A stretch of DNA of 64,000 nucleotides from Diphasiastrum complanatum (Eukaryota > Streptophyta > Lycopodiopsida > Lycopodiales > Lycopodiaceae), in NCBI GenBank assembly GCA_029204225.1, contig CM055113.1, positions 32,232,954-32,296,953 on the forward strand, given 5' to 3'. The notes under the pieces are model-generated. The model saw only the letters and a list, made by a program, of their open reading frames with translations. It was not told the DNA's origin and did not search any database. How positions within the stretch are numbered: the stretch's first letter is position 1; the number at the start of each line of letters is the position of its first letter. Positions 22,165 through 34,480 of the stretch are shown here, piece after piece. A program made the position numbers and the translations under genes.

Positions 22165-22660
22165 ATGTGGACATCTACTTGCAAGACTTCCAAGAGGCTG
22201 CTTCGTGGTTTTTTAACTGCATAGACGGGGTACTCCTTAAGCTACATTTCATTCTGGGCTTGCCCAAGGAATATCAGTTGGAGGTACGCCGTAATCAGCC
22301 ACAGTCCTTAGAGGATGCTATGCGTTTTGCTTGGATTTTCGACGATATGCACATGATAACCCGCAAAGAGCAACCAAAGCCCAAAGCCAAAGACAAATGA
22401 TCTGCCGATCCTTCTTTCAAAAAGGGCAAGGAGCGCATGGTCAGCGAAGCTTCTCCTTCGGGGAAGAAAAAGAAGCGCCCTTGGTTGGAGAGAGCGGGCT
22501 TTGACAAGGCCAAAAGCGACGGGCTATACTTCTCCTGCATGGAGAAGGGGCACCTTTCTAAGGACTGCCCAAAGAGATGGAAGAAGGGTGGCCACTCCTT
22601 TAAGGCAGCAAGTATCCTAGCCATTGTGGTCCTAAGTGAATATGCCAGTAGGTTGAGTTT
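22165..22660 (+). pseudogene. Gypsy gag fragment with CCHC knuckle
   Basis: Gag of the chromodomain gypsy family: VDIYLQDFQEAASWFFNCID and GLPKEYQLEVRRNQPQSLED (22,170-22,320) match 56,860-57,040 on the minus strand. After one stop (TGA at 22,398-22,400) a basic region leads to the knuckle CMEKGHLSKDC (about 22,537-22,569). The equivalent of this knuckle is deleted in the element at 53.5-58.2 kb. Confidence 0.85.
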
Positions 22661-22664
22661 TTAG

Positions 22665-24740
22665 CTCTAAATGCTATATTCCAACCATGTCGAGTATAGA
22701 CCTACCTCCTATATTCCAAGGAGGTAGGGTGAAATTACCAATCAACATTATGAGACATACATGCAATTCAAACTTCAAGTTTTATACTCTAATCACGATT
22801 TGGATTCAGAACTTGAAAGGCCTTTCATACAGAATAAAAAAATCTCCCCTCATCCAACAATTCTTTCAAGATGTGCTCCTAGTCTATATTATCCATTAGA
22901 CTTTATCATCAAAGAAAAATATCTCAAAACAACGTTCATGGTTCCTCTTACAGCTTAGAGATATCATTCCAAGGCACACAATAAAAGGGATACAACCCAA
23001 TAACATTCCCCAAAGATAGAATGAATCAAATTGTAGTGAAGATAATACTTGGAACTTTTTGATGGCTCCCAATCCAAATGACGCGCTAAGAAATCCGAGA
23101 CCGGAGGTTGCCTTTTGTCTACCTTTCCTTGTAGAAGTGCTCGGGAATGTGTTGAAGGGTAGTGTCTCAAACCCGCTTCCAAAGTGATGGAACTTCCAAG
23201 GATATAGCCATAATATTGATTATGCCCACGGAGGGACAAATGAGCTAGTATCTCGCTACTCAGTGAGTAGACATAATGTGCTCTCAAAAGTATAACTTTG
23301 GCCTCATATCCTTTCTCGTAAGAATAACGAAAAAGTATATAATTTTATCACTCTCTACACACACCCCTCATTTCAATGAATCAATTGATATAATGATGTG
23401 ATACTATGAGTATTTTATCAAAGGAAATTTCTCACTTATCACTCATACTCACAAACACCATGAAACTGAATCTATAATAAGTCCATAAATGTAAAATGAA
23501 GATCTCTCAACCATTTCTCTCTTTCTTTCTCTCAAAAACTAAGCTCTCTAAAAAATTAGTAGTCTCAAAAAGTGGTAATCCCAAAAAGTATTAATCTCTC
23601 AAACTAGAAACTTTGCACTATTGACTCAATAATATATATCTCAATGAGCAAAATCTCTAAGCTTTTATAGGAGATGGGGAGGGGTTTGCCACGTTGGAAT
23701 GAAGCCAAAGTGGTGATGATACCATAAAGATTTTTGCTCAGCACCCGTGTGCTTTCGTCATTTATCTTTTACTCCCATTTAAGTGTGCATAAAGGCCTTG
23801 CATCTCATTGGACCATGTCTCGACTTTGCATTTTTGGAAGGTGGGAAAGGGTTTACTTGCCCATTTTGTCACTTTCTATTTTATCATTGAAAGGTAAGAC
23901 CCCTTGACCAAAGTCAAGAGTCTTTAAGGTTGTGATCTCCTCTTGTCTCCTATACAAGGAAGGGGAGAGCCTTCATTTTCTTTTCTTTCTTCTCTTTTCA
24001 TTTTGTCAAGTCGAAATATCCCATAGCACTTGCGGTGGGTCACACCCGTTTAGGATCGTTCTTGTCTATGGAGGGTTGCACCTTGTCTGTAAAGGTCTTG
24101 ACCTTTGTTCCCAATATCAATTTGAGTGCCTGAACTATTATTGCTTCCCTTAGATCAGCTTTGTTGGCTTGTTAGTGATTTGCATAGGAATGTTCACTGA
24201 TGCTCTGATGTCGATTCTCTTCAACTCTTCGGTCTCAGATTTCTTTTTAGGTCTCAAGGAAAAGAACGTCCTGCAAAATCTCAGATACCTTTCTATACTA
24301 ATAAAAACCCAAGGTTACATAGATGAAATCAGACGTACATCAGCCGAATTAAACTTGATAGCCAATTCTAAGGCTAATTTTTATTTAAAAACTCTATAGT
24401 TTTTTTTGGACGAATTGGGAGCCCCTTCGGCATGGGCTATACTGGCCAAATCTATGCTGGTCACACCTTGATTTAATCAACTTCTATTAGAAACCATACA
24501 ATATATTGCATAAAACTTTGAAAATTAGCTCAATTTTTTGTGCTAAATGATCGGCTAACAAATTAGGATCATGGTCAAGACACTCCCATGAACAATCAAT
24601 CTCTAATCCTACCTTTGATTTATCTAAACCTGATAGTGTGGCACAAGCACTAAAAATACCTCCTCCTGTTAAAGTGTATAAAGAGGAAAAGAAAGAGAGG
24701 AGTCTATAAGTAGTTAATTCATGGTCTAATGTTTGGAATA
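22665..24740. other. Stretch without recognised genes
   Basis: Mostly AT-rich sequence with short open frames on both strands that carry no motif. I could not identify LTR or transposon ends. Confidence 0.4.
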
Positions 24741-24744
24741 AATA

Positions 24745-25380
24745 TTTTGACGTGAATATATTTTATGAAAGTGAAAAACTCTCCCCCACCACTATTTTCT
24801 AGATGGAAAAGCCTTAGTCTGGTGGGAGGTTTTTGTAGCCAAAGAATAACAACCCTTAACATGGGAGACATTTTGCCTAGTATTCAAAAAATACTTTCTT
24901 CCACTGTTTGATGATTATGAACATTTTCAAAAGCTTTCAAAATTAACCATGGCTAAAGGCCTTGATCGATTCATTCAAGATATCTATGAGTATCTTACTC
25001 CTCTTCATAGTGAAATACCTCCAAAGATACAAATGCTCATGTTTATTGATGGATTACCGAAAGACTATCAAGTGGATGTTAGAAGGAACCATCTTGATAC
25101 CCAAGAAGATGCTATTAGGGTTGCAAATTTTTTGGATGATACTCCTAAGCCACATAAGAGCTATCACCCTAATGAGCAAAAGAAGGGTTTCCAATTTTAA
25201 AGAAAGGATAACAAAGTTACCAATGAGGAATCTTAAAATCCTAATTCTAAGAAATCCAAACACCACTTTAATAGATATCAAGGTGACAAGAAGGACCTAG
25301 CAGAAACTCGAAGAAGAATCTTTGCTTCAAGTGCAATGTAGAGGGTCACCTTGCACACGATTGTGTCAAAAACAAAGCCT
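24745..25380 (+). pseudogene. Second-family gypsy gag fragment with CCHC knuckle
   Basis: A gag-like reading with a stop near 24,800 continues through LTWETFCLVFKKYFLPLFDD (about 24,857-24,916). It goes on to FIDGLPKDYQVDVRRNHLDT (25,041-25,100) and a knuckle CFKCNVEGHLAHDC (about 25,317-25,358) in a shifted frame. It resembles but clearly differs from the gag at 22.2 kb. It stops before any protease domain. Confidence 0.75.
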
Positions 25381-25490
25381 CAACCTCAAGTATCATATCT
25401 CAAAGTAATGAGATGGATATTTGTTTTCTTAGTTCAATGTTTTATGGACCTAATGAGTTAATTTGGATTAAGGGTAAAATTGGAGGACAT

Positions 25491-25766
25491 GTTATCTAAT
25501 AGGGTCTTTTCACATCGGCCGCTTGTAGATCTTTACGAGTTGCGGAGTTGTCTTTTATGCCAATGATGTGCTTCCATAAGGGTGTTAATGGATCTTAGGG
25601 TTAATGGATGTTAGAGTTAGATTTGGATCTTCCATTCATGCTGAAATCTGAACTATACTATCGCTCTCATGGAAACGAATCTACGCGTGACAACTAACTT
25701 TGTCTCTTTGATGCTAGATTGATTAGATCTTGGATTCGGGCTAGGCAAGGAAAGAAACCCACTACA
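25491..25766 (+). mobile_element. Probable 5' LTR end of Tat/Athila-like element
   Basis: The stretch ending '..cccactaca' precedes a primer site. Its right part ('gtgacaactaactt.gtctc.ttgatgctagattg') recurs on the minus strand at 61,950-62,035, again just before a primer site. That suggests the end of an LTR. The left boundary (TG at about 25,491) is a guess; no matching 3' LTR was found downstream. Confidence 0.45.
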
Positions 25767-25770
25767 ATTT

Positions 25771-25788
25771 TGGCACCATTGCCGAAGA
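25771..25788 (+). other. Primer binding site, tRNA-Asp type
   Basis: tggcaccattgccgaaga resembles the complement of the plant tRNA-Asp 3' end (tggcgccgttgccgggga), the primer used by Athila/Tat-type gypsy elements, with four substitutions. Confidence 0.6.
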
Positions 25789-26914
25789 GCTATGCCAAAT
25801 TTTCAGCATGTTTGTTGAATGGTGAACTTGCACTAGGCATCTTGTCGTGGCATGAATAGTATTAGATCTGCATTTTCGGTTAGTTTGGGAGTGATTTTTT
25901 TTTATTTGAGTGGATTTGCTTGTCTGAATATCTTTCCTTGTTCTACAATCCGATTAGATTTCAAACCTCATTCATATTTGGATCTGAGATATAAAAAAAA
26001 ACAACAAAAATCGGTCAAATCTGCCAGATTTTGGTCAAAAAGAGACAAAAATTGTCATCAGAGCTGATAACTTTTTTCCGTCTTTCAGAAAACCTTCACC
26101 GAGTTGCAGACACCTTTGGTTTTGATCATAGAACCTTCAGTTTGAAGGGCGAACAATCCTTCCCAGCAGATTTTCAGAGACATTAGAAAAATCGTCAAAA
26201 ACGTCAAAAAATCACCAAAACCCTAAAAATACAGAAAAAGAACCTTCGCTCGATTCACTGTGCATAGGTGTGATTCAGATCTATCTACTGCCAGGTTGGC
26301 GAAGAATAATATGAAAAATAGAAGGGTTTTCTGAGGATCAGTTGTCATATTGCCATATTTTTGTCAAAAAAGTCACTTTTTTGCAAAAGTACTAGTATTA
26401 CTCTTGATCTTTGACAAAACCGAGTTTCCAAAACATTCTATTTATAATAAAATACTATTTTTGGGCTCTTCTTGTCCAGATCATAAAAAATCTTGAATTT
26501 TACCCTCGCCAAACTATAGAAATCGTATTTTTTTTGTGTCAGAAACCTTCGCCGCGTTTACCCTAGCTTTATCTGTGTCAGATCTTGCATTTGAGAGTTC
26601 CTCAAAGGTTATTCTCTCAAAAATTGTTAGAAAAATTGATCAGTGTTTTTTTTTTTTCTAAAATAGCACTGTTGAACCTTCGCCGAGCCAATCTTCGCCT
26701 AGGGAACCTTTGCCAAGTTTTGATTTTTTAGATCAAGTCTGTGTCAAAATTTGGGTCAAATCTGATACATTTTGATTTTATTCTGAATATTTTTTCATTT
26801 TTTGAGAAGTATCGATTGATTGAATTTTGAAATCTTTTTCACGATATAGAAATTTGATTCTTGGAAAGTGAAATAAATCAAGCAGATCTGATCTGAGATA
26901 GTTTTGATTGGAAA

Positions 26915-27427
26915 ATGTCTATGGCAAAATTTTTCCTCAAGACAGCACAAGATTGGTACTATAATCAAGATGAAACTAAGCGTATAGATTGGGAGGTTGT
27001 TAAATGAGCCCTTATCACACGGTTCAAACCTTGGACTCTTCATAGAAGACCCTTTTCTACTTTTAAGTAAAATTAAAATGGGAAAGAGAGAAATGGTTCA
27101 AGATTACATTGAACGAGTGAAACGCCTCAGATCTGAGTGCGAACCTGAGTTGATTAACGAAAATGCCATGATTATGTGGTTTTTTTCAGGTTTACCTAAA
27201 CGAATCAGACGTGAGCTGAAACGCTATAATGAGTATGCACTCTTGCAAAGTGCTATGGACAATGGAATTCGGGAGGAGGATGAAGATTCAGATGATGAGC
27301 CGAATATCAGTATGTTGTCTTATACAGCAGGGCAGACTACTATGACATCCACCACTATGGCATCAACAAATGCCAACACTACTACAGAAATGATGCTCAA
27401 TGAGTTCGAGAAACTCAGGAAGAACTA
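26915..27427 (+). pseudogene. Tat/Athila-like gag, frame-broken
   Basis: The reading starts MSMAKFFLKTAQDWYYNQDE (26,915) and stops after about 30 codons. It resumes in another frame from about 27,000 with KMGKREMVQDYIERVKRLRS, then WFFSGLPKRIRREL (about 27,178-27,220). The domain is a retrotransposon gag capsid. A TAG at about 27,426 interrupts a Lys/Gln-rich coiled-coil tail that stays readable to about 27,550 in the same frame. Confidence 0.75.
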
Positions 27428-27593
27428 GCAGAAACAGATGAAAAAGTTGCAGTCACAATTTGATGAGAAGATCAAAGCATTGGAAGATTTCCACGAAAAA
27501 GCGAACAAGGAATCTGAGAAGTTTGCAAAGACTTTTCCTACCAGAAAAAATGTCTGGTGAAGACCAGTAGCTCAGAATAAATCAAGTATACCC

Positions 27594-28375
27594 TTGATGG
27601 TGGTCACCAGAGCACAGAAGCAGAAAGAACCAGTAGTGAATCCAGTACCTACTGATTCTATACCATTAACTGATATAGCAACAGCATCTGGAGTCTATCC
27701 CAATCTTTATGCAGAAAAAAGAAGATATCAGGATACGAGGCAGTGGATTAAACATCTGCAAGAGGAAGAGAAGCTTGAAGCTGCTAAAGCAACAACCGAA
27801 GTTTGTCCTTCACCACTGCAACCACCAAGAAATTCATGTATAGATATGAATGATCTAAGGAAGCAGTTGTGATAGATGGGGGTTCAGGAGTTAACCTGAT
27901 TTTTACAAAGCTATGTGCAAAATGGGGCCTTACAAAGATCAAGCCTACGACTTTTGCCATTAAGCTAGCTGATCAAACGACAGTTCGTCCGCAAGGAATG
28001 GTTGAAGATATACCTGTAAAAATTGCAGGAGTACAGTTCGTCATTACTTTTGTAGTAATGGACTTTCCAGAAGCACCAAATTTTTATCGAGTGTTATTGG
28101 GACGTCCATGGTTACGAGTTGCGCAAGTAATTCATAACTGGGGTATCGGGAAAATCACTTTTGCAAATCGTGAACGTGCAGTCAAAGTTGATCCTGCAAC
28201 TTGGACTATCAAACTCGTGGTTCAAAAAAAGGATGATGATTCATCAACAATGGATCATACTTGTGACCGACCAGAGAAAAAATTGGGAGTTCATTACGAT
28301 TCTCAAATGGATACTGTCAACTGGAATGAAGCTCTTGCAACGATTGATTGTACAGCAGGATATATGTGTCAATAG
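27594..28375 (+). pseudogene. Tat/Athila-like aspartic protease region
   Basis: A linker with a repeat-poor acidic stretch (27,594-27,868) is followed in a new frame by the protease. The active site reads VIDGGSGVNLIFTKLC (about 27,869-27,915), with DGGS in place of DSGS as in several plant lineages. The terminal motif is LLGRPWLRVAQVIHNW (about 28,094-28,140). The frame ends at 28,375. Confidence 0.75.
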
Positions 28376-28734
28376 GATAATTAGACAGATTTGAGTGAGA
28401 TTTCATTATTGGATCGAACCATGGATACACCGATCACTTTTCCATTGAATGTGCTGAATGTAGTTTGGATATCAACAGAACCTATACCAGATCCGATTGA
28501 AGATGACCTCATACCTATGAGTCATGCCTTGACTTATGATGACAATGCAGAACTTACGGATGAGCAGATTCTCAATCATATGGATCCGACCATATTTGGA
28601 GTGCGCAATGTTCCTATTTTAAACGTTATACATTGGATGATGTGGTTATCATGTTACCTAAAGCACATCGTGAACATGAAGAACACGTGTCAGACTCAAA
28701 AGATGTTTAGGATGGCCCAGCTAGGACACAACCA

Positions 28735-29601
28735 ATGAATCTTGCTGAACCAGGAGAACCAAAAAAGATTGTACAAGTTGGTCCTGAACAGTATCAAGCA
28801 CTCTGCATGCTACTTATTAAGTATCAAGATTGCTTTGCATGGACTTATCAATATCTGAAGGATATTCTTACGTCAGTTATTGAACATACCATACCTTTAG
28901 TAACTGATGCAGTTCCAAAGGTTACAAAGTTCTATCGCTGTAATCCTAATGTTGCGGATCTGATAAAGAAAGAACTGCAGATATTGCTTGACACCGATTT
29001 CATTTATGAGATCGAGCATATCGAGTGGATCTCACCGATTGTCATTGTTCCTAAGAAGAATGGAAAATTGAGAATTTGTGTCAATCTCAAGGCTTTGAAC
29101 AAAGTGACACGGAAGGATCACTTTCCATTACCTTTTACTGAAAGCATTTTGGATCGCCTTGCTGGAGCGGAAGCTTATAGTTTCTTGGATGGATTTAGCG
29201 GTTACAACCAGGTTAATATTGCACCCGCTGATCGTCACAAAATAGCTTTTGCAACAGAATGGGACACCTATGCTTACAAAGTAATGTCGTTTGGACTCTG
29301 TAATGCACCAAGTTCATTCCAAAGAGTAATGCAATTTGCTTTTAAAGATTATCTGCAGAAATTCCTTGAAATTTACTTGGATGACCTGGGAGTCCATAGT
29401 ACAGATACAGACCACCTAGATCGATTGGAGAAAGTATTTGAAAGATGTCGCAAATATCAAATTTCTCTAAATCCAGAAAAATGCCAGATATTTTCCCGCA
29501 AAATTGTGCTTGGGCATGTGATTATTCTAAGCTCAAGATTATTGTGGAATTGCCACCGCCAACAACAATTTGTGGGGTTTATGTGTTTATGGGTCATGTG
29601 A
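28735..29601 (+). pseudogene. Tat/Athila-like reverse transcriptase
   Basis: The motifs appear in order: IVPKKNGKLRICVNLKALNK, FPLPF, SFLDGFSGYNQVNIAPADR, KIAFATEW, MSFGLCNAPSSFQRVMQ and the catalytic IYLDDL (about 29,370-29,390), then LNPEKCQ. FLDGFSGYNQ and the PADR block point to the non-chromodomain Tat/Athila branch rather than to the chromovirus at 53.5 kb. This 288-residue stretch is the longest undisturbed pol domain in the window. It shifts frame near 29,500. Confidence 0.88.
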
Positions 29602-29972
29602 ACTACTATCAAATTTTTATTATCTTCTTTGCGGATTTAGCAAGACCTATATACAAACTGACTATTGTTCCTATTTGGATAGTAGAGGCATTAAAAGCCT
29701 TTGAAAAATTAAAAAAAGCACTTACTTCAGCACCGATACTATGTTCTCTAGATTGGATGATTGAATTTCATGTTCACACGGATGCCTCGAAATATGCCAT
29801 TGGATCAGTTTTGAGGCAGCCAGGTGATTATAAGAAGGATTATCCTATACGATTTGCAAGCAGACAACTTACAGATCCAGAGAAGAATTATTCAACAACA
29901 GAGCGTGAGGCGTTAGCCATGATTTTTTCTGTTCGAAAATTTCATCACTACCTCATAAAAATGCACTTTTGA
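29500..29972 (+). pseudogene. Tat/Athila-like RT end and RNase H start
   Basis: Continues the reverse transcriptase in another frame. It reads from the RT connection region (ADLARPIYKL) to HVHTDASKYAIGSVLRQ, FASRQLTDPEKNYSTTEREA and FHHYL. The first RNase H acidic residue (TDAS) is kept. The frame ends at 29,972; the rest of RNase H and all of integrase are missing. Confidence 0.82.
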
Positions 29973-31021
29973 ATTTTTAATCTCATCTTTACGCATAGCG
30001 GCAACAGAATGGTTAAATCATGATCAGTCTTTACAACTACGTCATGAAGTGTTGCACAGATTATGTGAAACTCGATAGAAGATCATTTGGATATTGTGGT
30101 TAAATATTCCCATAGGACTGGGTATTTCCTATGTTGATACATCGTATTTGAACATCGGGATACTAACTAGTTCAAAACTGATATATCAACAAAGGATTAT
30201 ATCTATCCTAGGGGTCACATGTCTAGGTGAAATCATGAGATGTCCAGAGCCTCTTATTTTGCCTATTATAAATTATCATCATTCTCGAGATATTCAAATT
30301 CTAATCCTTTTCTAGAGAGTGAGTTGTGCTTCGAGGAAGTGAGAGAGTATCGTTATAAGAGAGACATGCCACATATCATGAAATTTTGAGCTATCATCAG
30401 GGAAGATGTTCCACCCAAATCTTCTGCTAGGACCTGACATCCCTTATGTTAATCCATCTCACTTGAATATTGTCCTGTTAGTCGGGTTGAAAATCATGTA
30501 TCGTCAGCGTATAGTATCTCTCTTGGGAGCAGCGAGACTTGAGGAGATAATGGAATCGATCGAGCCTTGAATTTTACCCATCATAGATCTGAGGAGAACA
30601 AGACATGTCATAATTCTGATCTTATTCTTGAGGATAGAATGTTGAGGAAAACGTAGATGTTTCAGTACCATACCACCTTTCTCAGTTGCCACTACAATTC
30701 ACTACTAAAAATAGGTTAGAGGTCTGCATGATAGACCTCGACTTTATACCGTCTTTTGGTGACATTTGTCAAGTTATCCGAGGGGGAACTACGAGCCACT
30801 ATTTCTATTCTCCTGAGATAAATCCTTACCTATATCCTGGTGACATCTTGATCAAATTACAACATTGCGGAGATTGTAGTTACTTTGAAGTCCATGAGCT
30901 CACTGTTGATAGACTCTGGCACCTTACTGATGCTTTATTTACCCGCTATATAGAAGTGACACAACCTTTGCTAGAGATTCCATTACAATCATCAGGTTCG
31001 GCCAATAGTACAAATGCTTGA
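29973..31021 (+). other. Unrecognised block with a duplicated protein-like module
   Basis: Two homologous segments lie about 330 bases apart: about 30,105-30,315 (readable as ISYVDTSYLNIGILTSSKL...) and about 30,425-30,655 (IPYVNPSHLNIVLLVGLKIM...). They share SxLNI, QRI.S.LG, EIM...EP, ILPII and ILILF. The second has a TGA and frame breaks. Directly after comes an open frame at 30,686-31,021 (MPLQFTTKNRLEVCMIDLDF...) of 111 residues with no family I know. It could be an extra retroelement frame or an unrelated insert. Confidence 0.35.
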
Positions 31022-31226
31022 AATGGCTCAGAGAAAGCGAACTTCAATGAGTATGATTGGGGAGTAGTTAACAAGTTCCATAGGCAAGTGAGATAGAAAT
31101 GCGATTAAGAGTGATTGTATGCCCCTTCATCAGCTATATCTCTAGAGGATTGGAAACCCTCTATTAACTGTGGAGGCACAGTTTGGTTGATAAAATGTGT
31201 CTGGGATCGCTAGTTTAGAATAGAGT

Positions 31227-31750
31227 TTGAGACATGTACAGCTCACAAAAACCAGAATTTTTTTGCATTGGAATGCTCTACTTAGAGTTCTTCGATATTT
31301 ACAATCGACACAAAATTATTACATTTGTTATGGTGGAAATTTGAACGATGATTCAAATATCCTTCTTCAAGGTTTTACAGTGCAGATTGGAGTGGAGATG
31401 TCGACATGAGAAATTCGACATCAGGTTATGTCTTTGTATTCAGCAAGGGTCTTGTCTCTTGGAACAATGAGAAGCAAAATTCAACTGCATTATCTTTGAC
31501 AGAGGCCGAATACATAGTCGCTACACATGTTGCAAAAGAAGCTATCTGGTTAAGGCGTCTATTCTCGGAGACCTTAATCTTAGTCAGTTACAAGCAACTT
31601 CCATTCTTTGTGACAATTAAAGTACAACTATGGTATATGTTAGTCCCAAGTATCATTCTCAGAGCAAGCACATTGAAATAAATTATCATTTCGTCAGAGA
31701 CAAAGTACTCGAAAACGAGATCATTCTAATCTTTTGCAAAAAAAAGTTCA
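31227..31750 (+). pseudogene. Copia RNase H fragment
   Basis: The copia C-terminus is recognised by RNSTSGYVFVFSKGLVSWNN, STALSLTEAEYIVAT.V.KEAIWLRRLF and KHIEINYHFVRDKV. Two frame changes separate the pieces. No LTR follows that I can define. Confidence 0.8.
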
Positions 31751-31820
31751 TGACAATGGATATATCTCCATCAAACACCGTAAGTCCCGCTCTTACAATC
31801 TCCTACGAAGGAAAATATCT

Positions 31821-31980
31821 CAATGAAGTCCATGAAACGGCAGCTGACCCTTCATCGTCCAACACTGTGAGTCACGATTTGCGGTCATCAACGAAGTCCA
31901 TGAAATGGCAACTGACCCTTCACCATCCAACATTGTGAGTCACGACTTGCGGTCATCAATGAAGTTGATGAACGACAGTG
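31821..31980 (+). repeat. 68-bp tandem repeat, about 2.3 copies
   Basis: Units start at 31,821, 31,889 and 31,957 ('caa.gaagt..atgaa'), spaced exactly 68 bases. It lies between the copia RNase H fragment and the next copia gag. Confidence 0.85.
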
Positions 31981-32300
31981 GACCAAACAAGGTGAGGTAT
32001 TACTTACGATCACCTATGAAGTTAACTAACACTCACCTACGGAGTGAACGAACGACTTACGTAGGAACTGCAGACAGGCTATGGCTAAAACGACACCACA
32101 CTTTCAAGCTCCTGGCACGTACAAAGGAGATCGTTCTTCTGTACTTCTTCACGTCTTCACGATGCTCCAATAACCGATCTACAGATCATATTCAACGGCT
32201 GTAAGCGATCTTTTAAACTGTAATTAGAATAACTAAATATCCTCTAACAACTATATATACATCTGAATGACTTGAAGAAAAACAAGGAGAGAGATCAAGA

Positions 32301-32830
32301 GTGTGGGCAATCAACAGAGCGATCAAATGCTACGAGACTTCAGATGTATCGATTCACCTCTTTCTAAGGAAGAAGGTACTAACACTCAGAATGAGCGAAG
32401 GCACCTTAGTCAGTGATCACTTGAACGAGTTTAAACAATTGCTAAATCAACTTGCTGCCATAGTTTCCTATCTCAGAAGAAGACTCAACGATGTCTCTTC
32501 TAGCCAGTTTTCCATCCTCCTAAGGCAACTTAGTATTGCTTCTGAGCAATACTCCTGCACTGTCTCTCTAGAAGTTGCCAACAAGCCAATTGTAGAAAGA
32601 AGTCAGGAGAAAGAGCTTGTCTACATCAATGAGTACCAAATCAATGGCATTGTACTCAAACAAGCTGCAGTCCAAGAAGAAGAAAAGCTTCAAGGACAAG
32701 AAGACAACGGCGGAGCAGCCAGTTACATCGCAACAACAACATCAGTAGCACAGTCAACTATCATCTAAGACCAAGCTCTTTTGCAAGTATTGCAAAAGAA
32801 CCAATAACGACATAAAGGATTGTTGCATCC
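32301..32830 (+). pseudogene. Copia gag (nested element host)
   Basis: A gag helix region (LRMSEGTLVSDHLNEFKQLL, about 32,388-32,450) is followed by a tail and a knuckle-like CKYCKRTNNDIKDCC near 32,780-32,822. In it the expected His is replaced. The frame stops at 32,768 before the knuckle. The 5' LTR and primer site expected upstream were not found, so the element is truncated on that side. Confidence 0.7.
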
Positions 32831-32977
32831 TCAAGTATAATGAAGCGAGGAAGAAGATGCAGCACCACCAAGAAGGAAACTCTGACACAGTTAGAAATCC
32901 ACAACAAGATGACAAGGGGAAGATCAACCTAGTAGAGATGCCCATCATTGGTGTCTTGATCAAGTGCTTCGCAGCAC

Positions 32978-33205
32978 ATGACGCCATGTAAAGACTTATT
33001 TTCTACACTCACAACAACGAAATCAAAGTACATCTTTTTCTACGACTCAAATTCACACCAAGTCGAAGGTGACGACATCACTAGGCAGTTAAATGGTGTA
33101 CTTTATGTACCCAAATTAACAAAGAACTTATTATCTATTAGCAAGATCATTGATCAAGGCTATAGAGCTTTGTTTACTACCAGTCGATGTACTATTTTTG
33201 ATTAG
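32978..33205 (+). pseudogene. Copia protease C-terminal region
   Basis: PCKDLFSTLTTTKSKYIFFY and GVLYVPKLTKNLLSISKI are the conserved copia segments after the protease active site. The active-site DSG itself is not present. Confidence 0.7.
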
Positions 33206-33244
33206 AACTCAAAAGAAATTGTCTCTGCACAAAGAGAAGAAAAT

Positions 33245-34411
33245 TTGTATATTTTGAGTCACGATTTTGCACTTTCTATGAGTTGTACAGATGCTAATGT
33301 CTGGCATCAAAGATTAGGTCATTTAAAAATGCGTTCAATCTTATACATGCATCATAACAAAATGGTCAAGGACATGAATATTAATGTTGTTACTATAGCT
33401 AATCAGATTGTTTGTGAAAATTGTTTACTAGGAAACCAACCTAGAACAAGATTTCCAAGAGGACAAGCCAAAAGGGCAAAGTCCATTTTGTCACTAATAC
33501 ACAGTGACCTCTGTGGTCCTATGAGCGTACCTTCTCTAGGTCAAGCTTTGTATTTTATTACTTTCATTGATGCCTACTCCCAATTTACAAAAGTCATGTT
33601 CATTAAGAACAAGTCAGAAGCATTTAGTTGCTTCAAGGATTTCAAGCAATATACTGAGAATCAAACTGGTCAGAGAATCAAGCCCCTACGGTCTGATTCA
33701 AGAGGAGAGTATCTATCAAATGAAATGAAGGACTACATATCGTCATGTGGCGTGCACCATCAGTTTTCTACTAGCTACACTCCACAATAGAACAATGTAG
33801 CTGAGCGGAAGAACCGTACATTATTAGAAGCTGCACGATCCATGATCGTCAATGCTCATTTGCCCCAAACCTTTTGGACAGAAGTGATCTCTACAACCAG
33901 CTATCTGCAAAACTATTCTAGCATGAAGGCAGTTGATTCCAAGACTTCTTTTGAAGCCTACTATGGTTACAAACCAAGTCCAAAACACCTACATATTTTT
34001 GGATGTCTCTGCTATGCACAAGTACCATCTGATCTGAGGAAGAAGTTGGACCCAGTAAGTTGTAAATACATCTTTATCGGCTATTCAGCATCACACAAAG
34101 CATATCGTATATACGATGTTGTTACAAGTCAGATCTTAGTCAGTCACGACGTTGTCTCTCTTGAAGACAAATATCATGACTTCAAGCAGATGCAGCCAAT
34201 GCAGGATTCTGTCATAGCAGCTCCACTCTCCATCGATAGGCATCGATCTACGACTGTTCAAACAAAGGAGTTTATCCCAACAGCTCCACTTACCATCGAT
34301 GGGCCTAGATCCACAATTGTTCAAACACAAGCTGATATGATCCCAGTCATGCACCGAGGAGAATCGTACGCTCAAGCACCTACAGTTCGAAGGTTTACAA
34401 GACAACGGTAG
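33245..34411 (+). pseudogene. Copia integrase
   Basis: Pre-integrase VWHQRLGHLKMRSI with the zinc-binding His, CENCLLG, then the DDE core: LIHSDLCGPM (first Asp), LRSDSRGEY (second Asp, about 33,690) and NNVAERKNRT (Glu, about 33,793). A TAG at 33,788-33,790 sits at the usual Gln of TPQQN, just before the Glu. The frame continues from 33,791 through SKTSFEAYYGYKPSPKHLHI and HIFGCLCYAQV to 34,411. The coding sequence is then cut by the nested element at 34,481. Confidence 0.85.
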
Positions 34412-34480
34412 CTACCTGATCACTTCGTCCCTCAGACTTTAATCAGTCATGACGAACCTGCCTCTATAGCGGAAGCACTA

